From assembly GCA_964035795.1 (NCBI GenBank), contig OZ038325.1, positions 4,593,163 to 4,657,162 on the forward strand: DNA of 64,000 bases, in the 5' to 3' direction. Origin of the DNA: Pterobdella sp. o SKG-2022. Its lineage: Eukaryota > Annelida > Clitellata > Hirudinida > Piscicolidae. The notes under the pieces were generated by a model. It saw nothing but the letters and a program-made list of their open reading frames with translations, had not been told where the DNA came from and made no database searches. The position numbers and the translations under genes were made by a program. This document shows, piece by piece, positions 47,714-60,719 of this stretch (position 1 is its first letter; each line of letters begins with the position of its first letter).

Positions 47714-50700
47714 ATGAAAAATAGAATGGCAAGATTGGAAATAGAGGGCGTTCTGCTTATCATTGTTTGTTTTTCATTGGTGGAGTCTGTGAGCCAGCGT
47801 GTGGTGCGTTTGAACATGAAAAACTGATTCAAAGTTGAAACTTTTAACGTGTTTTGCTACACTACAGCACAACTTCAAAACCTACCGCAGTACTGCAAGA
47901 TGTGCTACTGCAATAGTTTACACCAAAAAAGTTTATCAAAGGTACTTATTCAAACAAGTATACTCATAAATTGTATACAAATATCTAATATAAGAAGTTT
48001 ATCGTTAACTTGATAGTTTTGTCCCAATAAACGTTTACTTCGATGCTTGCGAGACTCAAGTTTTTTTGTTGAAACTACTACAATAGTCACGAAAACCTTT
48101 GTTTATCAATGAAACTTTATGTTCAGTACATTTGGTGTTAATTAATCAGATATCCAACATACATCCCTAGTCTTTCATCAACACAAAGCCACAGTTTATA
48201 ATTAATCAAGCAGATCGGGAATGTTGTGCGGTCTATACTGCCTTCATAGAGATGAGTGTCGAGGCTTCACTTATCAGAACAGAGTCTGCCACTACTTTAA
48301 CATTCAACCAACCACGTTTGACAACACTCCAGGCTGCGTCACATTTGAGGTTTTAAATGACTTTTACCTCCTTTAAAGGTTTTTATGACTGCTATGTCTT
48401 ATACATAGACGTTTATGATCGCATAATTGACTGGGGACCTGAATAGTTTGGGAAAACTGAATCTTTTGATTTAAAAAAGTTTTTTCACTAATTGAGAAAA
48501 TTCTTTTTTTGGTGGGGACATCCACGGTTGGGATTTTTGTTCAATGCTTTGACTAAAATTAATTCAAAGAAAAATTTTAAACGGGTTTCAAGAACATCCT
48601 CAGTATTTTTCCACAAGCCTACCGAATAAAATTTCATTTTAAATTTTATTTTTCAAAGTTAAATTCCATTAGTTTCAATTAATTTTCTAACAACTTTTTA
48701 CAAACCAACAGAGGCCCTGCGAAAAAGTTTACCATGGTAAACCACTTCTCTGTTCCAATCTGTTTTAATTAAAAATCTATGAGCACCATAATCAAATATC
48801 TCCACTCCAGGAGTGGATCCAAGCGTCAACTGTACTTTTCCATTCAGTGGAAACGGAGCCATACATTACGGATGTGCAGATGCTGATGATGATGAGTGCA
48901 CCGTAGAGTGCATGACACAAGATTTTAAGCTTGTCCGTTGTGATCCATCCAGTAGTAAGTATACCTTTTGATTTTTTATTTGATTTTTGTGAGTTTTCAT
49001 TTTGAGTTAGAATATAAGAAAAAAAAGATTTGAACATGGTAAAATTTTTGTCTTCGTAGCTGTGTTTTCCACTTTCCGAAAATCGAAAGTTGAAGATTTT
49101 TTAAAATATGAAATTTCACTGATTGATATTTAGATGTCCATTTTGAATCAATAAAAGTTATTGTGTTTATTGAGCACCTTAACAAAGGTTTCCCGATGGT
49201 TTGAAACAAACGTTTGTGTATGAAAGACAACAAAGAAATTATTTACAATCATTTTTCAAAACCTAATTTTTCAGGTTATGATGTGTCCAAATATTATGAA
49301 TAATTGATAAAAAATTCAAATTTCTTTCCAAAGCTTTCACTCAGACATCTGGGGTGCTCAACAACGCATCACTGGCCCACTTTCCCCTCATCACCTACGG
49401 TCCATGGCTCGTCATCCAAAACAGACCTGTGCCCGACTTCGGAACCTTCAACAAAACATATGCTCAATATGAAAGTGGTAAGCATTTTATCATACTCTTG
49501 TATGCATTGATAGAATGTATAAAGTTGAAATTTTATTCCAAAATTAGATTTAACTTGTTTACTTTCAAACAAAACTTATAATGTATATCTTTAAATATCC
49601 AGAAAATTTTAAAAACTTGTTTGCAGTTGTGTTTTTATATTTAATTGATACAAAAACTTCAAAAAGGCAATATCACACTGCAGGATTTCTCATGAATGAT
49701 GGGGACTACTGGATGGGACTGACAGGAATGAACTTTCTCACATCACAAGGCAGATGGGTGCTCAGGTGCATTTCAGACAATTTGTAAAACATTCAAGCAA
49801 TCAAATTGAATAGAAATACTTTATGTTAGTTTTTAAATATCGTGTAGGAAAGTTTACTTGATAAGGTATTAATTTTTTAAAAAATATTTTTATTTTAAAT
49901 GAATGCTTGTTTTAAATAGACAAGCCTCGATGTCTTAATAGTGTTGCCTAAGGATATTACAATCGAAAAACGCCTAATATGTTAAAAAAATTATCTAAAT
50001 ACAAATAAAAAATCCAGTTTTTGGAAACGTTTGATTAAATAAAGGAACTGTTTAAAACATGTACATACGCAGGTTAGAAGCAGAATCACTTTTCTACCGC
50101 AAATGGTCATCTGCTGAGTACTTAGATTTCAAGGTCGATACTGCTGCAACAAGTAGGAAAAGCCTGATTGACGGATGATTAGATGGATGGTTAATAAGAT
50201 GGATGGATGATAAGATGGTTGAGTAATTGAATGATTGGATTGAAGGTACTCAATGAAGCGCAATGGTGGTTAGAAGTTGAACTTGATGGTTGAATGGATC
50301 GCTAGATGGGGATGTAAAAATAATCATTCCAAGACTACAAGTTGTGGGTGGGCTCACACATGGAAGGATTGAATGTTTTGAAAAATTTTCCCAGCACCAA
50401 CCTCAATGGCATGCCCTTCTACACTTATGACCATTCCAGCGTACAATGTGCACATCTGCTCAGATTGGGCGGTCTGTTTTTTATTATTTTGCAGTTTTAT
50501 CAAATAAAGTGTTTTTAATGCAGATGAATAAATTTTAATTTAAAAAATTTTAAAATTATACATTTAAATTAAAAAATGTTCAATATTATCAAATCTTCAG
50601 GGTGGTGGATGAAACAATGCACGCTAGTGAACTTTAACAGTGATCAGGAGTTGAACATGTGGTACAATTTTCCCACTGGAGACTTCAAGGTGCACGGCAG

Positions 50701-50728
50701 TAGAATGCTAGTCAGACCCATGTTTTAA
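47714..50728 (+). CDS. Secreted PAN/apple + FN2-like + fibrinogen-related protein (FReD-1)
   Basis: Probable extracellular lectin-like protein. Exons: signal-peptide candidate from ATG 47714 or 47726 (MARLEIEGVLLIIVCFSLVE, donor unresolved), 48214-48349 (PAN/apple-like, C-GLYCLHRDECRGFTY), 25-nt microexon 48712-48736, 48811-48954 (FN2-like, CTFPFSGNGAIHYGC; donor could be 48951), 49334-49477, 49684-49765, 50073-50152, 50334-50471, 50601-50728. From the PAN exon on, phases agree. The FReD shows PWLVIQNRPVPDFGTFNKTY, GDYWMGLTGMNFLTSQGRW, LNGMPFYTYD, QCAHLLRLGGWWMKQC and a TAA at 50726. The loop after FYTYD reads HSSVQC instead of the DND-type calcium site. The junction between signal exon and PAN exon is unresolved and a further small exon may exist. 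Paralogue of 54126-58604 on the other strand. Confidence 0.85.
48712..48736 (+). CDS. 25-nt microexon of FReD-1
   Basis: AACAG/AGGCCCTGC...CATG/GTAAAC encodes RPCEKVYH plus one base. It converts the phase 0 end of the PAN exon to the phase 1 start of the FN2-like exon. The paralogue has a microexon of the same length and phases (58122-58146). Confidence 0.8.
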
Positions 50729-51138
50729 ACTACTTTAATGCTAACAATTTTTCGATTTTGCACATTCGTTGAAGTTCTTTTGCACAAGATAAAATTGTTC
50801 ATCTTTTTCAAACAGCTAAGAGGTTTTTTTTTAATTATATAATGGGATTGAGACAACAACTAGAATTAAAATGAGTAGTAATATGATGTCTAGAAACATG
50901 GTTATTGACAAAACTAATGCAAAAATAACTAGCGTAACATCCCACTAGCGAAGAATTAAACTTCTCTAATGTTTTAAGCTACTTTTTGAAAACTAATACT
51001 TTTGAATTTCAACATTTCATTTAAGTTTTTTTTGTTTGCTTTCTTTATAAGGAAATATTTTCAAGCAAATAGTTCGATAAACGCAGACTTTAAAAAATTT
51101 CGATGGTTTCAAAAATTAGTTATGCTAAAAGGATATTA

Positions 51139-51620
51139 TAATTACTCCTATGGACTCCTAAGTGAGCATAGGGTTTCAACAACTTTCTTCCATCTCCCTC
51201 TATTTCTGACGCTGGTTTGGCTTCTTTCCATGCTAAGCCAGAGTTTCGCTTTTATTTAAAAAGGTTTCTGGGTGAGAATGGGTCTTGCAACTTCCTGATG
51301 GGTTTAGTTGCAACGCGTCATAAATTTCCTAAAAGGAATTCCAGTACTTCCGGAAAAAGATAATTTTTGGTTACAGTTGTTGGTTACTGAAACCTTTCTA
51401 TTTTTTCATGTGTGGGTAGTTAATCCGCAGGACAACCCCAATCTAGAAAACAAGGTTACACCGTTTTGTCTAGACCCTACTCTTAAAACCTTCTGAGCAT
51501 GGTTGAACATTCCAGAAACCAAAGCCTCCGCTCATATAGCCTTGGGAGTCACTGGGACACACAAGCCTTCCTATCACGTCAAGGCGGTGCACCCTCGAAA
51601 CGGCTAAGAGAATATTGCTG
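51139..51620 (-). mobile_element. Internally deleted LINE remnant
   Basis: 51139-51250 is similar to the LINE 3' end at 19474-19580 (GAGCATAGGG, CAACAACTTTCTTCCATCTC, CATG.TAAGCCAGAGTT). The following ~370 bp, which includes CTAGACCCTACTCTTAAAAC and GCTCATATAGCCTTGGGAGT, is of unlike composition to its surroundings and may be the 5' part of the same element. That part is inference. Confidence 0.6.
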
Positions 51621-51662
51621 AACATTATAGGTTTACTGGGGCACAAAAAGAATTTTTAGATT

Positions 51663-52290
51663 TGCAATTTATTCATCCACGCATCCAAGTTCTATCTTTT
51701 CCCCTTTTTTTTTCTTCTCCCCTGTCACTCTATTAGCTTTTTTTTAAATATAGGCCTAGTTATAAAACCTACTGAATCATGTTTAAAATAATTAAGTTTT
51801 TCCGGCTATCTTTCTAAATTCATTTTACTCCTTAGTCGCTTGGATCTTAAATATGCACCTCACTCTCAATTCTACATCATCTATTTTAACCTTTCTTACT
51901 TTAAATCTTCTTGTATTCTGGCTTTTTTCTTGAGTTTGTTTTCAATTATTCAAGTCTTCTGTAAATCTTCTAAAGCTTCCATTCTTATTCAGTTTGCAGC
52001 TACAGAAAAACGCTCAAAAAATTGATTAAAAATAGTGTTACTTGTTTTTCATACAATTTCAATTTTCCATCTTAACTTATAATTCAATATAAAATTTTAA
52101 TTCAGTTCTATTTTTCAAATTTTCTTTAACCAATCGACTTTTCAAAATTATTTTTAAATAAGCACAATTCGATAAATTGAAAATGAATAATCTACTCGTA
52201 TATTTAAAAAAAAGCTAATAGAGTGACAGGGGAGAAGAAAAAAAAAGGGGAAAAGATAGAACTTGGATGCGTGGATGAATAAGCAAATTG
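51663..52290. repeat. ~90-bp inverted repeat pair around a 450-bp spacer
   Basis: 51663-51751 and 52201-52290 are almost identical inverted copies (TTCATCCACGCATCCAAGTT, CTATCTTTTCCCC, CCCCTGTCACTCTATTAGC). The spacer is pyrimidine-rich without a gene. Confidence 0.85.
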
Positions 52291-54125
52291 TGTTATTGAA
52301 AGCTTTTTTGAATGAAGCATGAAAAAGGTTTTGAAGATTGGAATAGAAGCGTTGCAACAGTCAGTATAAAAAAAAGAGAAAAAACCGAGCATTTTGAGAT
52401 TAAAGTCATCAAATAAGAAAAAAATTTTCTTAAATTTTTGAAAAGAAAAAAAAAAAAATAATCAATAGATTTTGCTTGAAGGCCTGAAGACAGAGAACAT
52501 CCAACACCATGAAGAGAAGAAAACGAACAAAAAGATAAGTTATCAAAAATAACTGAAGCAGGTCTATTGCAAAGATATGAAGAAAGCCAGACAGCTAAAA
52601 CCAGCAAATCAAAAAATCAAGATGTTATAAAAAATGAGTGCTAGTTAGTATCAAAATCAAAAAAAAAAGTCGAAACAATCAAAAATAAGTTAACAGGGTG
52701 TGAAGAAATTATGGCACCATAGATTTTGAGAAGAGGTTTGACTAGTGAGGTTCTCGAAAGTTAGACGGAGAGGGGGGGAGAAGATTGTTGCTATTGAGGT
52801 AAAAGTTGAACGAGCTGAAAGCAATTTTTTGAAGAAGTTAAAAAAATTGATTGAAGATTGGCAAAAATGAGAAAATACAGAAAGGTCAAAAAAAAGTTTT
52901 AAGATTGAGTGATATAAAGAAAACAGAAAAAAAAGAAAATTTGAAAACAAATAAAGAGGATTAACGAAAAGACAAAAACAATGGACAAATTTTTAGAAAG
53001 AGAAGATGAAATTACACAAAAGTGGACTCGAAAAAGAAACGGATTATTTTGGTAGAAGAGTCATAAAAGTCTTGAGGAATAAATGAAGGAGGTAAAGATA
53101 TAATATGTAGTATTTATTGAAAAGAATTTTTTAAGATAAAAGAGTAGAAGTTTTTTTTTTTAAATAAAAGAAGTGTTTAGAATATAGAAAAATAGTTAGA
53201 TGTGAGAGCTGTAGGCAGTAGTAAATTGAGATTTTTTATCCGAGTTTTCTAAGGACCTGCTTGCAGTGAGGGCAATCATAGAGGTTTCAAAGATGAAAAA
53301 AGGCATAAATATTTTTAAAAATCAGCAAAACTAGGAAAAAAAAATTGGTCAAATATTAATGAATGAGCAAGAAAAAGATTTTGGGCCAATGAAGACCAGG
53401 GTCTACAAGAAACACTGAAACCTGATGAACATCATAGCTATAAGGTAATAATGAGCTGATCAAAAAAAGGCAAGATAATCAAACAAATTAGTGAGTTTAG
53501 TAAATGAAAATTAGTGAATAATATCTTTAGTATTTTAAGAGTGAGTAGGAAAGTGACAAAGTTGAAGAATATTAAATATTTCAAGTATATCAAGAAATTC
53601 ATTAGTATAAAATTAGCTTTCTTATTAAAATGGTTTTTAAAGTTCACAAATAAATAAAAATTGAGTGAATGAATAATAAGATTAGGGAGAAGTCTCTACG
53701 AAAAGAAGAGGAAAAAGCAGAAAAAAACTCGATAAATTACTGTTATAGGTAGAGAAGCTCAACAGATTTAAAAAAAAATAAAAGCTTAAAAGGTATTAAA
53801 TTCTAAAAAAATGCTTAAACAAAATAACTATTCATAAAAGAGAAAAATCCATCCATAGAATATAAAAAGTGTTTAGAAGGCTGAAAAAGTTCAAGATAAG
53901 TGAGATGAAGGACAGGCAAAAATGAGAGAGGCAGTCATTTTAATGAAAGCAAGGAAGTTAGCTAGAATATCATAGATGTATGCACTTTCATATTAATAAA
54001 ATTTACATTAAAAAAGATAAATTATGGAGATCTGAAAAGAATCCACATATCATGAAAGTTTTGTCAAAAATTAATATTAAGGATTGCGAGAGAATATTGT
54101 ACATAGTTTTCGTTTCTTTCTTTTT
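52291..54125. other. 1.8-kb purine-rich (A/G) region, no gene
   Basis: The + strand is dominated by A and G (GAAAAA, AAGAAG, GAAAG) with very few C. No long open frame, splice-supported exon or repeat unit is evident. Confidence 0.6.
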
Positions 54126-57100
54126 TCACACTGCTTTTATCATCATCTTGCTGCTTTGAGCTTGGTAGTTACCATCGGGCAGTGTGTACCAAAGCATTGG
54201 TATAGAGTTTAGCTGGACTCCCACACAATAGTTCATCCAAAAACCTGATGTGAATTATGAATGGGGTCGATAACAAAAACTAAAACTTTATACTTACCTC
54301 CAGTAGCTAAAAAGGCTTTACAACCAGCTTTTTGGTCGTTGTAGCTGTAAAAGCCATACCCTATTTGTATGAAGTCCATGTTGGCTAGTGCACCGACTCG
54401 AAAAGCATTCTTTGCATCGCCGTAGTAGTTTCCTAGACCTAACACATACCTTGATTTATTGTCTCCCACAGAGAAATATGTATATTCTGCAGAATACCAG
54501 TTGCCGCCTATTGACTGTATTTTTACTCTGGTAATAAAGGGTGAAAAAATAAAAGAAATTATTAGAATTTGTTAAGTTGTGCAAAAACCTACGGGTCTTA
54601 GGTAAGGACCAAGTAAATATCTAATTTCAACCTACTTGCTCTCACTGAAACTTGGGTCACTTTAAACCACCACAATCTTTTTCACTATACTATATTTTCT
54701 CCTAAATATTGTGTCCTACATGCACATCGTCAATCTGGAAAACTCGGCGGTGGAATTGCTCTTATTTTAACAAACAAGATTTTCGCCTCTCGCCTCAACC
54801 AGAAAACATACTCTCTTCAAAATATTTTCTACCAGATTTTCAACTCGAACCTTCACTCTCAACTTATCCGTCATCTACCGGCCACTTAATAGCTCTAATT
54901 TCATCAACCACTCTTTTGAGCAATATGTCATCCTTAACCACCACCCCCCCTCCCTAATCATAGGTGATTTTTATTACCCCCAAACATCCAACCCATTAAG
55001 CTCATTTTCTCAGTTACTTTTAGAACATAATATGATTCAGCACATCAATTTTCCCACACACTTTTTAACCAACACCCTTGATCTTATAATTAACCCTTCT
55101 AGTTCTAACATCGAAAATATTAAAGCAACATCTTTCTTTTCAGACCATGCACTCATCATCTGCAAACACAAGCTTATAAAACATCACCCAGCACCAATAA
55201 TTTCTGTCAGACGATGCTATGGCAGAGTCAACTACAAACTTCTTGAAAAAGACCTTCTCACAATCAGCCAAAATCTTACACCCATAGAAACTCATGGCAA
55301 AAACTTCATTTCTCACCTCAATAAATCGCTCACCAGCCTGCTAGACCAACACGCTTCCCTTCGTTTCTTAAAATCCAGAGTCACCTGTGCGTACCGATTC
55401 CCTATTTCTTATGAAGCCCGCCTTGCAAAACGCCAGCTTCGGAGATAGAGCGATCATCCTCTGACCGACTGCTCGTATAACTTGCAAGGACTAAAACAAG
55501 ACGCTTAATTCAATCGATTCGTACCAACTACTTGTGCACACAGCTGGATGGCTGCTCTCAAAATCCAAAAAGAATCTAGAATATTATCAATTCCATCCTC
55601 CACAAGTCACATCCCAAACCACCTCTTTCTCAAACTGAAGAAAATAACCTAGCTTCATCTTTTTCTACATTTTTCAACAATAAAATTCTTAAAATACATC
55701 AATCCTTTGAGTCAACCTAACAGGATATGTGAAGAGTCAAGAGCTGCAGTCTGACTGAAAAAACACGCTCATGTGATGTTGTGCAAAATGTATTAACAAT
55801 AGATACTCAGTTAATTACTCATGAAAACAATAACAGTGATCAGTACCTCAGTAAACCCAACAATGACGTGCAGAATAGCAAAAATAACCCTTACTTTAGA
55901 TGTTTCGATGAGGTGTCCCACCATGATGTCTACTTTATAATTAAGTCTTCCACTAAAAACCTCTCCACTCGACATCTTACCGACATTTCTTCTGAAACGT
56001 TTATCAACAATGCTTTCTCCAATAATTGCTAAACTGGCGAACCTTTTTTTCTCTCAATGCATTTTTCTCTCTACTTTCAAAACTGCCCAAGTAGCCCCAT
56101 TATGAAAAAAAAACTCAACCTGGACAAATCTAATCTCTTTAATTATAGACCGAAGTCCGATCTTACAACACTATCTAAAATTCTGGAAAAGATTGCCTTA
56201 TCTCAATTCTCCGCTCATTTCTTCGCTTCATCATCCTTCAACAAATTTCAATCTGCCTACAATAAACATCGTTCGTGCGAAACGGCTCTTTTACATGTAA
56301 CAGACACACTCAGAAGAGCTTAAGATAACGGTCGAGAAAGTCCGCTGGTTTCACTAGATCTGTCTGCCGTTTTTGACACGGTTGACCATCATATATTTAA
56401 CTCTCGCTCGCAGCATTATTTCATAGTTGTAAATTTAGCTCTTTGTTGGCTAGGTTCATACCTCCCAAATCGTTCTCAATTTACCAAAGTAGGAAAAACT
56501 TTTACACCCATTCTGCCTCTTTCAGCTGGTGTTCCACATGGGTCTGTCATTTGTCATCTACATTTCCCCTACAGCTGAAAATTTCCAAAAATATCACATC
56601 AATATGCAGATGACATCGTTCTCATCAAAATTTCCCTAGGTCAACCCTCAACTAGCCGTCGAAGAAAAATCTAAATGCTTCTTCTCTGTACACTCCTGGC
56701 TCTCACAAAACCTCCTCAAACTCAACATCAACAGCATTTTCAACATGGAACGCTCTCTCTAATGAAACCAAATCATTTTCTCGTCAAGCATTCAAATCAT
56801 CGCTCAAGACCTATTTGTTTAGAATATAATCTCTTCATAAACTATATTTGTATCTTTAAGCGCCTTTGATACATGTTTAATTTATGTGAAAAGTGCGCTA
56901 TATAAATTTAAATAAATAAAAAAAATATTAGTCTCACATTGATGGGTATTTTCTATGGAATAAATGCTATTCACCTTAGGCGATAAGTACTTGAGCTCGT
57001 CATTTGGTAGATTTGTGTCAGACCCACCCAGTAGGAACCATCTGTAATTTAGAATTTTTGAAACATTTTTAAGAATTTATTAAATATTTACTATTATTTC

Positions 57101-58604
57101 CTTATTTCTTGAAAAAAATCAAAATTTTGGAATACATTATATTACCAACATACCCCTATTCGAAAATCCTTTCTCAAATTGTACATATGTTTTTTCGAAA
57201 TCAGTTTGAAGAGTAGCTATGAACTGAATGGTGATCCAATTATTGACCCCAGTGAGAGGAAATGAAGCAAAGGTGCTATTGGTGAAACTACTTAGACTTG
57301 TCACCACATCTATTAAAAATCAATAAGTACTTAATAAGCATTCAAACCATAAAGCTCAAAACATACATGTTTAATCTGGTTCTAATATAATGAGAAAATT
57401 CATATAAAGAATCATTTTCAAATAAAATTCTTTCTCGACGAACTGTTTGGTTTATCGCAGACGACAAGCTGCCATGTCCAATCAAAACACTGGAGGCGAC
57501 ATTGGTCGTTGAGATGGTCACACGAGTAATATAACTTGCCACTCCACGTGAAAGGCAGTGCACACGTAGTGAGAGGTTCCACTCCTGTACAAGAAAGTTA
57601 AGTCGAAAAGTCACATGGAACTCCTTGTTTCATTTGAGATATTAACTTTTTTTATTTTTATTCAAACTTTTAAAATCATATCTCTGAACTATAATTTTAA
57701 TTTGACCATGAAGAAAAGATTGAATAACACAAATGTACGTATTGTTTGATATACAGTGTTTGTTTATGCACGCTTGTACTTCTGAACTGATTGCTCTTCA
57801 GTTAGGCTACCATATTACATAAATAAATAACTGTTAGACCAATGGCGAATGATTCATGATGAAAAAACTGTCAACATACTCTACTGACAAAAAATTGTCT
57901 GTGTGTGCCAAAACAAAGTGGTTACCAAGCGATCAAACTTCAACCCCAGAACTTAAACTACTTTAACGGGTTACAGGAAAACGAAGTAGATAGCAAATGG
58001 CATTAGCTTTTCTTTTTAGGAGATAATAGATAAAAAAAAGATTAACTAAATACTACATTGTTTATAATTTTGAAAGAAATATTTTAACACGAAATAATGA
58101 TAACTAAAAACTTTCAATCACCTTCAATTTGTGATGGGCATAAACTCTGCAAATGTCAATAATGAATCATCAGTTATGAAACTAACTTTTAAAATTCATG
58201 ATAAACCTCATTTCAACATACTTGGTAAGTAACGCAAGATGGGAGAACAATAAAATTAGATGCCCAGTTTGAAATAAGTTTGCAAGTGTTTCCGCTGTAA
58301 GTGAAGCCTTTACAGCCATTCAGATATTCACAATATCCACTGCATTCCAGCCTCGACCTCTTGGTGCTTTGGTGCGAATATACAGCGTCTGAGGCGCACA
58401 GCTTGACACTATTGTTTGTTACTGTTTCAAACTGGGTACATGATAGATGCTTTGATCAGTTTATGAACAATTTAAAATCAACGATACAAAATAATTAATC
58501 TGAGTCTGAGAATAGTTGTTAACCTGGTTTTCAAATCTTATAGAGCAACTTGCCATAATAATTATCTCCCAAAGCCAACATAGTCCAACTAGTAATTTGC
58601 TCAT
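54126..58604 (-). CDS. Secreted PAN/apple + FN2-like + fibrinogen-related protein (FReD-2)
   Basis: Paralogue of FReD-1 in opposite orientation. Eight exons, every phase consistent: 58604-58524 (MSKLLVGLCWLWEIIIMASC signal peptide), 58431-58222 (PAN/apple-like, CSGYCEYLNGCKGFTY), 58146-58122 (microexon), 57584-57444 (FN2-like, CALPFTWSGKLYYSC), 57309-57154, 57041-56975, 54527-54298, 54244-54126. The FReD shows NNWITIQFIATLQTDFEKTY, GSYWVGLTQIYQMTSSSTYR, WYSAEYTYFSVGD, YYGDA, the near-canonical FYSYNDQKAGCKAF and GFWMNYC, ending in TGA. The WTVIQ hallmark has become WITIQ, and the calcium loop is shortened and lacks the DND pattern. Predicted 343 residues. The intron 54528-56974 is enlarged by a CR1-like LINE in the opposite orientation. 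Role inferred: secreted recognition or adhesion protein; the ligand is unknown. Confidence 0.88.
54620..56925 (+). mobile_element. CR1/L2-like LINE, degraded, in FReD-2 intron
   Basis: Fragments in shifting frames, in element order. Endonuclease: ALTETWVT, GGGIALIL, then IIGDFYYPQTS, TLDLIINP and FFSDHALI. Reverse transcriptase: NYRPKSDLTTLSKILEKI, FQSAYNKHRSCETALLHVTD, SLDLSAVFDTVDHH, LGSYLPNRSQ, AGVPHGSV, QYADDIVL. The C-terminal FKSSLKTYLF-type motif follows. The 3' end, GAAAAGTGCGCTATATAAAT followed by an AAATAAATAAA tail, is typical of CR1/L2 elements. Many stops and frameshifts, so it is inactive. It lies antisense to the host gene. Confidence 0.88.
58122..58146 (-). CDS. 25-nt microexon of FReD-2
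   Basis: ATTTGCAG/AGTTTATGC...GAAG/GTGATT encodes SLCPSQIE plus one base. It is needed to reconcile the phase of the PAN exon (0) with the FN2-like exon (1), and has the same length as the FReD-1 microexon. Confidence 0.8.
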
Positions 58605-60719
58605 TTTATTTCATTTATTTTTTTTATACCTTGTTTTGACTAATTCAACTTTTTAATATTTAATGATGCTCGTGCTCACATCAAGAGTCTTATGAATATT
58701 TTTTTGTCAAATTTTGTAACATATACTCATTTGGGAATAATTAAGAAAACAAAGATTAGACAAACCATTGTTGACAATTACAAAACCAAATCAATGAAGT
58801 AATTATCCATAAATACATTACGCAATCAGAGAGAACGAAATGCTTATTCAGTGAAGAGAGCATTCTTTCCATAGGAGTCTTTCTATAAATAATACCACTG
58901 TTTCAAATTATGTCACTGAAACCAAAAGAAGCCTGTAATCAATATTTGAACCCCACACAAACCATAATCTTCTTCACAACGCAGGTTCCAATTTTCCTAA
59001 TGTTTTCAGAGTTATTCTAAAAACTTTAATTAGTGATTTTATAGAACTTCATATTAAAAAATCAAAATTTTGTTAAACCAATAAGAATTTTGCTCTACAT
59101 AATTTTAATGTTTTTGTTGGAATGTTATCTCGTCTCACTTCGAAAATTTTTAACTTTTTATAAAATCCAAAACCAAAACAAAAATTTTTTTATAATAAAA
59201 GCCGTAAGTAACGACCTGTGAGGTCTGTTGCTCGCACAAATAAAGAAGCATTTGTATTGATCAAGTGAATGATGATGTCACCTCATGAAAAGCTTTCTGC
59301 TTTGAGGTATAAATTCGAATGTTCACACGACTATTAACTTCAAATGTAAATGATATCAAGGAAGTGAGACAATGAATAGAATGGATTTTTTGAAAAATAA
59401 TGAGAATATTTTCCAATTTGATTTGAATTTTCAATTTTTTTAATTAAACTTTATTTATTATTAAATATGTATTTACTTATTTTCATTTCGGTGTTGCGCT
59501 TTCTATTTCATTCAAAAAGTACAGCTATAGTTAGTATGTTCAGTATATTTAATCAAAATATTGTCTATATTACTTTTGATAGAGTTATTTTAGTTTTGAT
59601 GGAGGTGTAGTTTATATTTTTGGGTTTAATTTGCTTAGAAACGAAAGCAATTTGGTGGCTTGTATCATTTATATGTAAGGTTTACAAAAGTTTTGAAATG
59701 ACTGTGGTTATGATATAGATTAATGATTGGAAGATGAAATCTAAATAGGAGATCTAAAATTAAAAGATTCAAGTGCCTTAAAAGTTTTTAAAGCAGGAAG
59801 CATTATTTTAAATAATTTTGTTTAACAGTGTTTCACCCTGTAAACTCTTCTATAAATTATGTGTAAAAATATTCAATTATGGTTGAAAATTTTCAACTAT
59901 GTATGAAAGACAGCTGTGAATAGGAGCAGAAACCACACTTGCATACGGTCCAAAAGATGGGACGTCAAGGCTTTATTCTTCCTTAAACACCAACACGCAA
60001 TCATGCGATAACGGCCAGAAAATTTATGAAGTTTATGCCATTATAAGCACGATAGCCATTTTGTGTACAATCGTCAAAATTTATATTTATCTCCACAGCC
60101 TCATTAACTTTGAATTCTTTTAAATGAGTCATGAAAATTTTTACTTTATCAAAGGTTTAAGCTATTTTTGCTTGGATGAATGAATGATTTTTTTTTAAAA
60201 GTGAGAGTTTCAGCTATGCATGCCTTTTTTAGTGTGCCTTATTGTTTTTTTTATTCATTTGGAAAATTATATTTTCATCAATAATATTGTTAATACCATA
60301 AAACTTCATTGAACTTTTAATATTACATATGTATTCATCTGTTCATTGTTTATGTAGTTGTCTATTCATGCTTTTGACTATTCAAAACGATATTTTATAA
60401 GACGAACGATGACATTTTTTAAAATAATCACGTGTTTTCATTTGTGTGTGTTTTTATCTTCTCATTATTTAAACAATTCCAGATTTCAAACTTCCTCTGA
60501 AAGTTACTAAATCGATTTAATGTCCTTCTCGGAATCAACACAACCTTCCCTGCTTCCAACACCAAGTTCCCTCATTTGAACATCATATTTAGTTTTTTTT
60601 AGCCTAAGGATTTTCCTCAAACTGGTTTGAAAAAATCTCTTAGACATTTTACTGGATTATACACGTATTGTTCTGCTCGTGACGTTAAACTCCACTAGAC
60701 TCAGGGTCTGCGATTTGAA
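58605..60719. other. Intergenic upstream of FReD-2, nothing recognised
   Basis: AT-rich sequence that should hold the FReD-2 promoter on the minus strand. No motif stands out. Confidence 0.35.

Noticed and set aside
57342..57614. Alternative minus-strand frame EWNLSLRVHCLSRG over the FN2-like exon
   Set aside because: Open, but the other frame has the FN2-like Cys/PF pattern, matches the paralogue and fits both splice phases.
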